A DNA stretch of 64,000 nucleotides from Vibrio profundi. Lineage in GTDB: Bacteria; Pseudomonadota; Gammaproteobacteria; Enterobacterales; Vibrionaceae. Position numbers and translations under genes: made by a program. This document shows positions 46,428 through 55,244 of this stretch, piece after piece. How positions within the stretch are numbered: the stretch's first letter is position 1; the number at the start of each line of letters is the position of its first letter. The notes under the pieces were generated by a model. The model saw only the letters and a program-made list of their open reading frames with translations, had not been told where the DNA came from and ran no database searches. The stretch covers positions 1-64,000 of the forward strand of contig NZ_RZIS01000003.1 in assembly GCF_005281835.1 (NCBI RefSeq), in the 5' to 3' direction.

Positions 46428-46433
46428 ATTCCC

Positions 46434-48017
46434 ATGCCTACATTAAGTTCTCATCAATTGTCGTTTCAACTAGAAACTGGCGAATGGTTATTCAAAAACA
46501 TCAATATAAACATCACTCAAGGGGTCACTGGACTTGTCGGGCGTAATGGCTCAGGCAAAACCGTGCTTTTAGAAATACTCAGAGGTGCACTACTACCGAC
46601 ATCGGGAAGCGTCACTTGCCACGAAAAGCTTGGTTATTATTCTCAACTGCCCTCTCACTTATTAAATGAAGCGGTTACTGTGTCTGATTTTCTAGGCCTT
46701 ACTCAAAAGCGTTTCGCAGTGAAGTCGATTGAGCAAGGAAGCGTAGAACTGCAGTACTTTGAGTTAGTGGGAGAAGATTGGGATATTGAAGCTCAATCGC
46801 TCAACTTAATGAAAACTCTAGGCCTGCCCGCTGATCTTGATGCTCGGTGTGCATCTTTAAGTGGCGGGCAGCTAGCCCTGTTGCAGCTTCATCAATTGTT
46901 TGAATCGGATATTCAAATCTTGTTATTGGATGAACCATCAAACCACCTTGATCAAGCGGGGAAAGAGTGGCTAAAACGAAAAATAGCATGCTTTCAGGGC
47001 GCAATACTGCTAGTGAGTCATGACCGTTTATTGCTAAGGGATGTAGACGCTATTTATCATCTCACTAGCCTTGGAGTAAGTTACTTTAAAGGTAATTATG
47101 ATGAGTTTAGTCTGTATAACCAACAACAGGAAAATGCCCTAACTAACAAGATCAACCAACTGAAATCTGAGCGGAAAAAGATTGAGCGACAAGCTCAAAT
47201 CAATCAAGAGAAGGCTCAGCAGCGAGCAGCTCAAGGAAACCGAATTAGAAAGTCTGGTAGCCAACCTAAAATATTAATGGATGCAATGAAGGGGAAGGCT
47301 GAGAAAACACGTTCGGCGGCTTTAACGAACCAGAATAACCAATTGGAGCGGACTCAAAATAAGCTCAGTGAGTTAGAGAAACAAAAGGAGCGGCTTAAAC
47401 CTCAAGCCATGTACTTGCAAAACTCTAGCGCAGTAAAGCGCCGAACTTTAGTAGCGTTGGAAGATTGCGTGTTAGATTTTGGTGCTAAGCGGCCGATTAC
47501 TGCATCAATCGTGCATTCAGACCGAGTCTATTTGCAAGGGAGGAACGGAAGTGGCAAATCGACACTATTGAAAGCGGTATTCGGGGAGCATTGTCGATAT
47601 CAAGGCGTGTTGAAAGTGAATACGAAAACCGTGTATTTGGATCAACATTTTGGTTTGCTTAAGCCAGATTTGTCCTTGCTAGAAAACCTCACTCAATATT
47701 GCACCGGGCTTACGGATAGTGAGGCAAGGACTCTGCTAGCTGGTATTGGGTTCCGACGTGATTCGGTTTACCGATATGTGAAGCATCTTAGTGGTGGTGA
47801 AAAGATGAAGCTGTCGATGCTGGTGGTGAGCCATATTGAAGGAGCACCGCTATTGTTGTTGGATGAACCGGACAATCACTTAGATATTGAATCAAAACAG
47901 TTATTGGCTTCTGCTTTAAAGCGTTACCAAGGTAGCTTTATTGTAGTGAGTCATGATCATGACTTTGTGCAGGACATTGGTGTAAATAGACATTTGTTCT
48001 TAGAAGACGAAAGCTAG
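46434..48017 (+). CDS. ABC-F family ATPase (second copy, ribosome-protection type candidate)
   Basis: This 527-residue soluble tandem ATPase has domain 1 with GLVGRNGSGKTVLLE, LSGGQLALLQLHQ and LLLLDEPSNHLDQ. Domain 2 has VYLQGRNGSGKSTLLK, LSGGEKMKLSMLV and LLLLDEPDNHLDIES. The long interdomain linker (about 225-330) is rich in Lys/Glu/Gln. It is shorter than the ABC-F protein at 10301 and its linker and second-domain sequences differ, so it is a separate subfamily. The leader with its attenuator-like structure suggests drug-inducible expression and a resistance role (pleuromutilin, lincosamide, streptogramin or macrolide classes are typical of the family). Which drug is not known. Confidence 0.9.
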   Translation: MPTLSSHQLSFQLETGEWLFKNININITQGVTGLVGRNGSGKTVLLEILRGALLPTSGSVTCHEKLGYYSQLPSHLLNEAVTVSDFLGLTQKRFAVKSIEQGSVELQYFELVGEDWDIEAQSLNLMKTLGLPADLDARCASLSGGQLALLQLHQLFESDIQILLLDEPSNHLDQAGKEWLKRKIACFQGAILLVSHDRLLLRDVDAIYHLTSLGVSYFKGNYDEFSLYNQQQENALTNKINQLKSERKKIERQAQINQEKAQQRAAQGNRIRKSGSQPKILMDAMKGKAEKTRSAALTNQNNQLERTQNKLSELEKQKERLKPQAMYLQNSSAVKRRTLVALEDCVLDFGAKRPITASIVHSDRVYLQGRNGSGKSTLLKAVFGEHCRYQGVLKVNTKTVYLDQHFGLLKPDLSLLENLTQYCTGLTDSEARTLLAGIGFRRDSVYRYVKHLSGGEKMKLSMLVVSHIEGAPLLLLDEPDNHLDIESKQLLASALKRYQGSFIVVSHDHDFVQDIGVNRHLFLEDES

Positions 48018-48020
48018 AAA

Positions 48021-48059
48021 AAAATAGAGCCCCTTGTGTTTAGCAAGGGGCTCTATTTT
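48021..48059 (+). terminator. terminator of the second ABC-F gene
   Basis: AAAATAGAGCCCCTTG and CAAGGGGCTCTATTTT form a 16-bp perfect stem with a 7-base loop. The A/T ends act as T tracts in both directions. Confidence 0.95.
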
Positions 48060-48092
48060 ATGGTCGTGATTACGCTAGTAAGTGACAATTAA

Positions 48093-48692
48093 CTAGCAGC
48101 GTAAGTGGCTGAGGAACATATCAACACAGCTTTTCAAATAGGTGTCACGTTGAGCGTCGGTTTGTTCAATATCGACTCCCAGATAGCGCCAGTACACGGC
48201 CTTACCATGAAACATTAATAGCAGTTGAACGGCGCTATCATGGCTTGATAGCTGAAGTTTTATAGTGCCGTCGGCTACTTTTCTTTCCAAATACTCTTCA
48301 AGCAAGGTAGTGGTTTGCTCTGGGCCAAACCTTAAGTAGACCTGTGCAAATTCTGGGTGACTTTCAATATTACTCACTGCATTGCGATACGTATTTTGAG
48401 CGCCCGGTTTCAACAAGGTCTGATGCAAACCTAACCCGAATTGAAACAGTGCCTCTTCAATCGATGCATCAGGATCGAAGATCGCTTGGTCGGATTGGTT
48501 CTCCAGACATTTCATTTTCATGCTGGCTTCGAACAAAAGATCTTTGGTCTTGAAGTGCGAATAAACGGTCTGTTTTGAAACATCAGCCAGTTTAGCAATG
48601 CTATCCATACTGGCGTTATACCCATGAATTCCAAACAGTTCAGCTGCTGCTTCTAATATTCGATTTCTTTTTAACTCGCTAGAACTGCTCAT
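48093..48692 (-). CDS. TetR family repressor of the RND efflux operon
   Basis: This 199-residue protein has an N-terminal TetR helix-turn-helix (LKRNRILEAAAELFGIHGYNASMDSIAKLADVSKQTVYSHFKTKDLLFEAS). A helical ligand-binding domain of the usual length follows. It is divergent from the efflux operon at 48836, with two identical operator-like palindromes in the shared 143-bp spacer. It is therefore the likely repressor of both, released by a drug or other hydrophobic ligand. Confidence 0.93.
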   Translation of the reverse strand: MSSSSELKRNRILEAAAELFGIHGYNASMDSIAKLADVSKQTVYSHFKTKDLLFEASMKMKCLENQSDQAIFDPDASIEEALFQFGLGLHQTLLKPGAQNTYRNAVSNIESHPEFAQVYLRFGPEQTTTLLEEYLERKVADGTIKLQLSSHDSAVQLLLMFHGKAVYWRYLGVDIEQTDAQRDTYLKSCVDMFLSHLRC

Positions 48693-48739
48693 AGTAGGGC
48701 TCTGGATCTGTGGCTGGTGAGCGCAACAATATCAAGATC

Positions 48740-48758
48740 AAACTGGACAGTCTAGTTT
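48740..48758. promoter_or_regulatory. TetR operator copy 1
   Basis: AAACTGGACAGTCTAGTTT is a 19-bp near-perfect palindrome (one mismatched pair) centred at 48749. The second copy, in inverse orientation, is centred 39 bp away. Confidence 0.75.
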
Positions 48759-48778
48759 TGATCGTGTTTAATAAATTC

Positions 48779-48797
48779 AAACTAGACTGTCCAGTTT
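48779..48797. promoter_or_regulatory. TetR operator copy 2
   Basis: AAACTAGACTGTCCAGTTT is the exact inverse complement of copy 1, and the identity extends at least one base (TC/GA) on each side. It lies 39 bp upstream of the membrane-fusion gene start, where repression of transcription is plausible. Confidence 0.75.
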
Positions 48798-48835
48798 GAT
48801 TGTAAATCATAAGTTACAAAAACAAGGTTGTTTGT

Positions 48836-49924
48836 ATGCCGATCCAGAAATTGATAGTTAAAGGCGCCATAGTTTCTTGCGCGCTTGCTCTTACCGCTTG
48901 TTCCGATTCACTCGCGGTTGTCGAACAGCCCACGACATTGTTGAGTGTTGATGCTCAAGTCGTGACGCAAAGCGATGCTTATACCGTAGAAAGAGAATAC
49001 GTGGGCGTGATTAATTCAGGGCAAAGGGCAAACCTTGGCTTTGAGCTGTCCGGGAAGGTGTCGAAGTTATGGGTTGATGCTGGTGACGCAGTTAAGAAGG
49101 GCCAACCTTTAGTCAGTTTAGATACCCAATTGCTAGACGCTGAACTTAATGAATTACAAGCTCAGCTCGATGAGATCAAATCGCAGCAGAAGCTGACCAA
49201 AGCTAACCTGAATCGTCAGTATACGCTTAAAAAGAAAGGCTTTAGCTCGGAATCGGAAATCGATACCTTGATTAGCCAAAAAGAGGCGTTGGCAGCGAAC
49301 CACCTTCGAGTGAATGCTTCGATTGGTGCCAACCGATTAAAATTGAAAAAATCGACAATCACGGCCCCTTATTCTGGAATTGTCAGTAAGCGCTTTGTTT
49401 CGATTGGTGACGTTGTAGGGATTGGTACATCAACCCTGTCTTTACTTTCAACAGATGGTAAAGAAGCAATCATTGGTGTGAACAGTGGTGATTTACAAGG
49501 TATTGAAGCTCAAGCAATACATAAAGTTCGAGTAGGCAACCAAGAATATTCCGCTGAATTGATTTCTAAAGCGTCGAATGTGGACACGACCTCACGCAGC
49601 GTGAGTTTGCGTTTCCTATTGGAAGAAGATGCCGCAGTTCTGGATGGCGAATTAGCTTATTTAAGTTACCAAAAAACCTACCCAGAAACAGGCTTTTGGC
49701 TACCCACCACTGCGTTAATTGACGGGATCCGTGGAACGTGGAATGTCTACTCATTGGCTCCGGTTGATGATCATAAATCAGTGGAACGACGAGTGGTTCA
49801 AGTATTGTTCGCCAATAATGATTCGGTATACGTGAAAGGTGGTTTAGAAAGTGGCGACCAAGTGATCACAACTGGATTGCATAAAGTTGTACCAGGCCAA
49901 CCAGTACAAGTTGCGGTGGAGTAA
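48836..49924 (+). CDS. RND efflux periplasmic adaptor lipoprotein
   Basis: This 362-residue membrane-fusion protein has a signal peptide with lipobox LTAC (residues 19-22). It then has a biotinyl-lipoyl-like half (GFELSGKVSKLWVDAGDAVKKGQPLVSLDTQLLDAEL), an alpha-hairpin (about 90-150) and beta-barrel domains (ITAPYSGIVSKRFVSIGDVVGIGTSTLSLL). It links the inner-membrane pump to an outer-membrane channel. The ribosome binding site is AAGG. The gene overlaps the start of the permease gene (TAATG). No TolC-type gene is in this operon, so a separately encoded channel is likely used. Confidence 0.94.
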   Translation: MPIQKLIVKGAIVSCALALTACSDSLAVVEQPTTLLSVDAQVVTQSDAYTVEREYVGVINSGQRANLGFELSGKVSKLWVDAGDAVKKGQPLVSLDTQLLDAELNELQAQLDEIKSQQKLTKANLNRQYTLKKKGFSSESEIDTLISQKEALAANHLRVNASIGANRLKLKKSTITAPYSGIVSKRFVSIGDVVGIGTSTLSLLSTDGKEAIIGVNSGDLQGIEAQAIHKVRVGNQEYSAELISKASNVDTTSRSVSLRFLLEEDAAVLDGELAYLSYQKTYPETGFWLPTTALIDGIRGTWNVYSLAPVDDHKSVERRVVQVLFANNDSVYVKGGLESGDQVITTGLHKVVPGQPVQVAVE

Positions 49925-52900
49925 TGACCATGAGCAAACTTGCTTCAATACTATCTAATACTCGATTAATGGCGTTGGTGATAGCGTTTTTGATTGTGAG
50001 CGGCTTGTCGGCGTTCAATACTTTACCTAGAGCAGAAGACCCAATTATTTCTAATCGTAATGCTAACATTACGACCATCTTTCCTGGCGCGAATGCAAAA
50101 CGAGTGGAGTCGTTGGTCACCGAAGTGATTGAAAATAAGCTTCGCCAAGTGAATGAAATCAATCAAATAACCTCCACTTCTCGATTAGGTATTTCGGTTA
50201 TCGGTGTAGAGCTTAGCGAATCGATAACGGACTCAGATCCTGTCTGGTCAAAAATTAGGGATAAGCTTGCTGATGTCGAACGAGAACTGCCAAGTGATGC
50301 ATTATCACCGGAGCTTGATAGCGATCGCTCCTATGCTTTTACCACCATCATAACGTTAGGTTGGCAAGGTAAAGGCGAAGCCGATCTGTTAACTTTGGGC
50401 CGCTATGCGAAAGAACTTGGAACCCGTTTACGAACGTTGTCTGGCACAGAGTTTGTCGATGAATATGGCATTATGGATGAAGAAATAATTGTTAATTTCG
50501 ACATCAATGATGCGGCAAGTTTAGGCTTGTCAGCGCAGCAGCTTTCAAGCGCGCTTGAAGGTGCAGATGCCAAAAACTCAGCAGGCGAACTGATCAATGA
50601 TGAAACTCGATTTGGGCTAGAACTGACGTCGAGTCTAGATTCCATTGAGCGAGTAAGAAACGTTCCTGTTTTTGTTGACCAGAACGGACATACTGTTCGG
50701 GTTGGGGACGTGGCTCAAGTTCAGCGTGCACCGAAAACACCTTACGATGAATTAGCTTTAGTAAATGGTAAGCCGGGTGTGATTGTGGGAGCGCGAATGC
50801 AGTCGGAATTACGGGTCGATAAATGGACGCCGACGGCGATGGCGTTGCTTGATGACTTCCGCCAAGAATTACCCAATGAAATTAAAGCTGATGTGGTCTA
50901 CAGCCAGCAAATCTATACAGAAAACCGGTTACTGGAACTGGGTGAAAGCTTAGTAATTGGCTTTAGTTTGGTTTTGATTGTGTTGCTGTTTACGTTAGGT
51001 ATTCGAGCGGCACTGATCATCGCAATGGCTTTACCACTGACTATGTTACTGACTCTTTCCATGATGAAGTACTTTCATATCCCGATAAACCAAATGTCTT
51101 TGACCGGATTTATTGTAGCGCTAGGGATCATGGTTGACAACGCAGTAGTAATGGTGGATACCATTCAAAGCTATCGACTGAAAGGGATGAAAAAGCTTGA
51201 ATCAGCGATCGTGGCTATTCAGCATTTGTGGGTGCCTCTATTAGGTTCGACATTAACCACAGTATTGGCGTTTGCGCCGATCTTTCTGATGCCGGGGGCA
51301 ACCGGAGAGTTTGTCGGTGCAATCGCTCTTACCGTATCTTTTTCTCTCGTTGGCTCATATTTGATTTCACATACAGTGATCGCTGCTATATCAAGTGTGT
51401 ACTTACCAAGTAAACATTCATCGACGGGCTGGTACCAAACTGGAATATCGATTCCTGCCCTTAGTCAGTGGTTCTCGCGCTCGGTTGCCTGGGCAATTCG
51501 CTACCCAGTGTTAGCCATTGTTTTGAGCATGTCATTACCGTTGATGGGTTTTTGGAGCACTTCGCAATTAACTGAACAGTTTTTCCCTGCGTCAGACCGA
51601 GATATGTTTGAAGTGCAAGTCTACCTTTCTCCACAAGCGAGCATTTATGCCACGAAAGAAACGACCGAGAAAATTCATCAGATCATTTTAGAAGATGATT
51701 CTGTAGAACAAGTGCAGTGGGTTGTGGGATCGTCATTCCCTTCGTTTTACTACAACATGGTCGCAGGGCAAGAAAAGGCTCCGTATTTCTCACAAGCCAT
51801 GGTGAAAACGACAGACTTCACAGAGGCGAACCGCTTGATCCCAGAGCTGCAAGAGAAGCTAAATAAGCGAATTCCAGAAGCGCAGATTTTGGTTCGAAAA
51901 CTAGAGCAAGGGCCTCCTTTCAATGCGCCAATCGAGTTAAGAATCTACGGCAACAATTTAGATACTTTAAAATCAATTGGGCAAGATGTTCGATTAATTT
52001 TATCGAAAATTCCACACGTTACTCATACTCGTGAAAGCTTATCTTCCGGTATTCCTCAGTTCCAACTCGCTGTCGACGAAGAAACTAGCCAAATGAATGG
52101 CATCAGCTTGAATCAGTTTGCTGGCCTGTTGCAATCGACATTAGTGGGGCGTGAGAGCGGGAGTATTATTGAGGGAACAGAATCGATTCCGGTTAGAGTC
52201 AGAGTGCGTGATGAAGAACGAGAAAGTTATAATGATTTGAATAATTTGCGCTTCCCAACGGCAAACTCGGAATCCAACATGGGAATTTCGGTTCTTAACT
52301 TATCTAACTTAGAAGTGACGCCTAGCAGCGGTGGTATTACGCGTCGTAACGGTGTGAGACTCAATACCATTGAAGGTTATATTGAAGCGGGTGTCCTGCC
52401 ACAAACTGTGCTTAATGAATTTAAGACAGAGTTAGAGAACTACTCATTCCCTGCTGGGTATCGCATCGAGTTTGGTGGTGAATCAGCGGAAAGGGACGAG
52501 TCGGTGGGTCACTTAATTGGCAACATGTCGGTGGTGGTCGTCTTGATGATTCTGGTTGTGGTGTTGTCGTTTAACTCATTCCGTTTAAGCGGGGTTATTT
52601 TCTTAGTCGCTGGGTTAGCGGCTGGGCTCGGCATTCTATCGGTATGGATTTTTGATTATCCCTTTGGCTTTACCGTCATTATTGCGATGCTTGGTGTGAT
52701 TGGCTTAGCGATTAATGCTGCAATCGTAATTCTAGCGGAGCTAAGAGCAAGCCCAGAGGCCAGAAACGGTGATTCTCAAGCAATATTGGAAGCGGTAATG
52801 AGCTGTACTCGCCATATCACCTCGACCACGATCACGACCATTGGTGGGTTTCTACCGCTAATTTTAGCGGGTGGGGGATTCTGGCCACCGTTTGCGGTCG

Positions 52901-53034
52901 CGATTGCTGGAGGCACAGCTTTGACAACGATTTTGTCTTTCTACTTTGTTCCGTCGATCTTTAAGTTGATCACCAAAATGCCAATGAAGCTCGCTATTCC
53001 AAAGCATCACTCGGAGCAAACGACGACGGCCTAA
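49924..53034 (+). CDS. RND efflux inner-membrane permease
   Basis: This 1036-residue AcrB/HAE1-family pump has an N-terminal helix, two large periplasmic loops and twelve helices in total. Proton-relay and other motifs are visible: GIMVDNAVVMVDTI in helix 4, GFSLVLIVLLFTLGIRAALIIAMALPLTMLLT, and in the second half VVLMILVVVLSFNSFRLSGVIF and LAINAAIVILAELRA. It uses the proton gradient to export drugs, detergents or bile-type compounds. The ATG at 49924 overlaps the stop of the adaptor gene; a second ATG at 49930 has the better ribosome binding site spacing. Confidence 0.95.
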   Translation: MTMSKLASILSNTRLMALVIAFLIVSGLSAFNTLPRAEDPIISNRNANITTIFPGANAKRVESLVTEVIENKLRQVNEINQITSTSRLGISVIGVELSESITDSDPVWSKIRDKLADVERELPSDALSPELDSDRSYAFTTIITLGWQGKGEADLLTLGRYAKELGTRLRTLSGTEFVDEYGIMDEEIIVNFDINDAASLGLSAQQLSSALEGADAKNSAGELINDETRFGLELTSSLDSIERVRNVPVFVDQNGHTVRVGDVAQVQRAPKTPYDELALVNGKPGVIVGARMQSELRVDKWTPTAMALLDDFRQELPNEIKADVVYSQQIYTENRLLELGESLVIGFSLVLIVLLFTLGIRAALIIAMALPLTMLLTLSMMKYFHIPINQMSLTGFIVALGIMVDNAVVMVDTIQSYRLKGMKKLESAIVAIQHLWVPLLGSTLTTVLAFAPIFLMPGATGEFVGAIALTVSFSLVGSYLISHTVIAAISSVYLPSKHSSTGWYQTGISIPALSQWFSRSVAWAIRYPVLAIVLSMSLPLMGFWSTSQLTEQFFPASDRDMFEVQVYLSPQASIYATKETTEKIHQIILEDDSVEQVQWVVGSSFPSFYYNMVAGQEKAPYFSQAMVKTTDFTEANRLIPELQEKLNKRIPEAQILVRKLEQGPPFNAPIELRIYGNNLDTLKSIGQDVRLILSKIPHVTHTRESLSSGIPQFQLAVDEETSQMNGISLNQFAGLLQSTLVGRESGSIIEGTESIPVRVRVRDEERESYNDLNNLRFPTANSESNMGISVLNLSNLEVTPSSGGITRRNGVRLNTIEGYIEAGVLPQTVLNEFKTELENYSFPAGYRIEFGGESAERDESVGHLIGNMSVVVVLMILVVVLSFNSFRLSGVIFLVAGLAAGLGILSVWIFDYPFGFTVIIAMLGVIGLAINAAIVILAELRASPEARNGDSQAILEAVMSCTRHITSTTITTIGGFLPLILAGGGFWPPFAVAIAGGTALTTILSFYFVPSIFKLITKMPMKLAIPKHHSEQTTTA

Positions 53035-53060
53035 CGGGCGAGAATAAAAACACTAATGGA

Positions 53061-53090
53061 ATGGGTGCCTTATATAGGCATCCATTTTTG
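53061..53090 (+). terminator. terminator of the RND operon
   Basis: ATGGGTGCC and GGCATCCAT form a 9-bp stem with one G-T pair, followed by TTTTTG, 26 bp after the permease stop. Confidence 0.85.
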
Positions 53091-53124
53091 TTTGATAAGA
53101 CAGTCTAAATTTATTCCAATTCGT

Positions 53125-53138
53125 TTGACCTACATCAA
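53125..53138 (+). promoter_or_regulatory. FNR-like box upstream of the universal stress gene
   Basis: TTGACCTACATCAA matches TTGAT-N4-ATCAA at 9 of 10 conserved positions. It is centred 98 bp before the usp start codon. Universal stress genes are induced by oxygen limitation in several bacteria; FNR control here is inferred. Confidence 0.5.
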
Positions 53139-53229
53139 GCCTGATATTGGGAAGAATGAGAGCTAGTGAACACTATTTATTTCTGGTCGCACTATGCTGA
53201 GAACATAGCTTAAGCATGAGGGAATCGTT

Positions 53230-53652
53230 ATGAAATACAAACACATCCTAGTCGCACTGGAGCTCGTTGAGGAAAGTCGAGTATTGATAGATAGAGCTGC
53301 TTCGATGGCGGAGTTAACCGGGGCGAAAGTTTCTTTTATTCATATAGACGGAACTCATGGCGAAATATACCCAGAGCTTATTGACCTCCAAAAAACACCA
53401 GATAGAAGACCACTGAATGAGCATTCCAACGAGTGGCTGTCAACCTTCCAGAAGTATCCTGATTTTCCTCTTGAGCGCTTTTTAGTTGGAACGGGAGATT
53501 TAGGTGATAAGCTTCATGAAACGATCAAGGACAATGGATTTGATTTGTTGATTTGCGGGCATCACCATGATTTCTGGAGCAGGATTGTTTCTTATTCACG
53601 CCATCTGATAAACAACTCCCCAATAGACATTTTGGTAGTACCGATTGAGTAA
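53230..53652 (+). CDS. universal stress protein (UspA family)
   Basis: This 140-residue single Usp domain starts with YKHILVALELVEESRVLIDRAASMAELTGAKVSFIHID. The C-terminal part is GDLGDKLHETIKDNGFDLLICGHHHDFWSRIVSYSRHLINNSPIDILVVPI, where the usual ATP-binding G-2x-G-9x-G(S/T) loop is degenerate. This places it nearer to the non-ATP-binding UspA class. It is a cytosolic stress-survival protein, probably monocistronic. Confidence 0.92.
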   Translation: MKYKHILVALELVEESRVLIDRAASMAELTGAKVSFIHIDGTHGEIYPELIDLQKTPDRRPLNEHSNEWLSTFQKYPDFPLERFLVGTGDLGDKLHETIKDNGFDLLICGHHHDFWSRIVSYSRHLINNSPIDILVVPIE

Positions 53653-53670
53653 GTTGGGCAGAAAAAGCAG

Positions 53671-53695
53671 AAAAGCCAAGTGATGCTTGGCTTTT
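53671..53695 (+). terminator. terminator between usp and the NTF2-like gene
   Basis: AAAAGCCAAG and CTTGGCTTTT form a 10-bp perfect stem with a 5-base loop. The ends act as T tracts in both directions. Confidence 0.92.
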
Positions 53696-53748
53696 ATTAT
53701 TTTACTCAGTTTCTAGGTCCGCAGCCTTTGTGAAACTATTGTAGGTAA

Positions 53749-54123
53749 TTAGCGCTCGCCTTGAACTTCAAACTCATCAAAGACTAATCGCGCTTTACCG
53801 TCTTCTTGAATCTTCCAATGCTCGCGGTGTACCACGCCAAATGCTTTGTTCATTGTCCAGCTTGCAGAAAGAATATAGCCATCTTCACCGTTTTCTTCCC
53901 ACTTTACATCGGTGTAATCAACATCAGAGAAACCTTGATCAATGATACCTTGCCAGAAGGCTTGAATCTCTTCGCGTCCAGTAAAAGTACCGAATGGGCG
54001 AGCTTCCATTACCGTACCTTCAGCGTATTGAGCGGCACAGCCAGCTGCGTCTTGAGAGTTAAAGGCCGTTTGCCAAGCTGCGATTCCCGCTTTACATGCG
54101 TCTAATACTTGTTCGTTATTCAT
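53749..54123 (-). CDS. NTF2-like / SnoaL-like small protein
   Basis: This 124-residue protein has the cone-shaped NTF2-like fold pattern: an N-terminal helix (EQVLDACKAGIAAWQTAFNSQD), then YAEGTVMEARPFGTFTGREEIQAFWQGII, then beta strands ending in HWKIQEDGKARLVFDEFEV. Members include ketosteroid isomerases, polyketide cyclases and many uncharacterised proteins. The start at 54123 has the ribosome binding site AGGGGA and gives the family N terminus. It is divergent from a LysR gene 98 bp away, so it is probably that regulator's target. Confidence 0.85.
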   Translation of the reverse strand: MNNEQVLDACKAGIAAWQTAFNSQDAAGCAAQYAEGTVMEARPFGTFTGREEIQAFWQGIIDQGFSDVDYTDVKWEENGEDGYILSASWTMNKAFGVVHREHWKIQEDGKARLVFDEFEVQGER

Positions 54124-54165
54124 TGTTTGGTCCCCTATGTGGTGTATGTAGCCAACTTTAACGTT

Positions 54166-54177
54166 ATTATTAATAAT
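54166..54177. promoter_or_regulatory. 12-bp palindrome between the NTF2-like and LysR genes
   Basis: ATTATTAATAAT lies in the 98-bp divergent spacer. It fits the T-N11-A symmetry of LysR sites loosely and is A/T only, so the assignment is weak. Confidence 0.3.
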
Positions 54178-54221
54178 GAAAAACAAAGTAAAAAATAAAG
54201 ACTGTTTAGGAAAATAGAACA

Positions 54222-55100
54222 ATGAAAAAGCTCAGACAGATGATGGTATTCATGAAGGTGGTTGAAGCTGGCTCAATTACTAAAGCCGCAGAGAAATTGG
54301 AGTTGTCTAAATCTGTCGTGAGCCAACACATTAAGCAATTGGAAAACGAGCTGGCAGTAACCTTACTGAAACGCACCACGCGAAAGCAAAATTTAACGGC
54401 AGAAGGTGAGCGGTTCTACACGCATTGCTGCACCATCCACAAAGTGTCTGAACAAGCGTGGGAAGAAGTAACAGAGCAGCAAAATGTACCTCGCGGTAAG
54501 CTAAGAGTGACTGCGCCTCACGCGTTGATGGACTCGATTGTCGCTCCCGCACTCGTCAGGGCTTTCAAAAATTATACTGGTGTTGATTTAGATTTAGTTG
54601 GCCATGACGACCAGTTAGATCTTATGCAAGAGGATATCGATCTTGCGATCCGTTTTGGAGAATCGCCAGTTAGCAATTTAAAGCAACGCAGGATTGGCAA
54701 TATTCAGGACGTGTTGTGTTGCAATGTGCACGAGAAAGGGGCAATTCAAGCGCTTGATGTATTGCCGTATGTGGCAAATAACTGGCAGCCAAAATATATC
54801 CAGCATGACTTAGTTCATAAGTCTGGAAGAAAATTGTTCAAATTTCAGGCTGATGTAAAGCATAGAGCTAATACAATTTACACTTGTATCTCATTGATTA
54901 CGCAGGGGGCAGGAGTCGGGATGCTGCCCGATTTTGTCTTTTATAAATACCGTGATACATTGACTGAGTGGCTACCAGACTTTCAATTGGCACCAACTCC
55001 GGTATACGTTTTGCATCCTTATTCAGGAGCTGTACCGGCTAGCGTGAAATTAGCAATTGATGCCGTCAGTGAGAGCCTTACACAGTCAAAGGCTGTGTAA
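54222..55100 (+). CDS. LysR family transcriptional regulator
   Basis: This 292-residue protein has an N-terminal LysR winged helix (LRQMMVFMKVVEAGSITKAAEKLELSKSVVSQHIKQLENELAVTLL) and an effector-binding domain that ends near residue 285. It is closest in style to the CrgA/AaeR-like branch (RRIGNIQDVLCC in the domain). It is divergent from the NTF2-like gene, which is the likely target. The effector is unknown. Confidence 0.93.
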   Translation: MKKLRQMMVFMKVVEAGSITKAAEKLELSKSVVSQHIKQLENELAVTLLKRTTRKQNLTAEGERFYTHCCTIHKVSEQAWEEVTEQQNVPRGKLRVTAPHALMDSIVAPALVRAFKNYTGVDLDLVGHDDQLDLMQEDIDLAIRFGESPVSNLKQRRIGNIQDVLCCNVHEKGAIQALDVLPYVANNWQPKYIQHDLVHKSGRKLFKFQADVKHRANTIYTCISLITQGAGVGMLPDFVFYKYRDTLTEWLPDFQLAPTPVYVLHPYSGAVPASVKLAIDAVSESLTQSKAV

Positions 55101-55244
55101 AGGGTGACAAAAGGATCATAAGAACGTCGCCTTTTTGCAATTGAACTGTCATATGCCAATCTTAGATTGGTGAGGTTACCAAGCAATAAATGTGTTACGA
55201 GCGTCATAAAAAAAGGTATATGGTATTCGAAACTCTTTATATTT

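Larger units (their letters stand above)
46156..46433 (+). promoter_or_regulatory. translation-attenuator-like leader of the second ABC-F gene
   Basis: Three pairing segments stand out. Segment A (AACGCC 46174-46179 and ACTAAC 46190-46195) surrounds and ends in the three-codon ORF. Segment B (GTTAGT 46238-46243 and GGCGTT 46245-46250) is its exact complement. Segment D (TAACCCC 46394-46400) can pair with GGGGTTA in segment B (46235-46241) or take part in a hairpin hiding the gene's Shine-Dalgarno. Two further small hairpins (46357-46371 and 46367-46390) lie between. The layout fits ribosome-stalling translation attenuation; the mechanism is inferred, the complementarities are seen. Confidence 0.6.
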
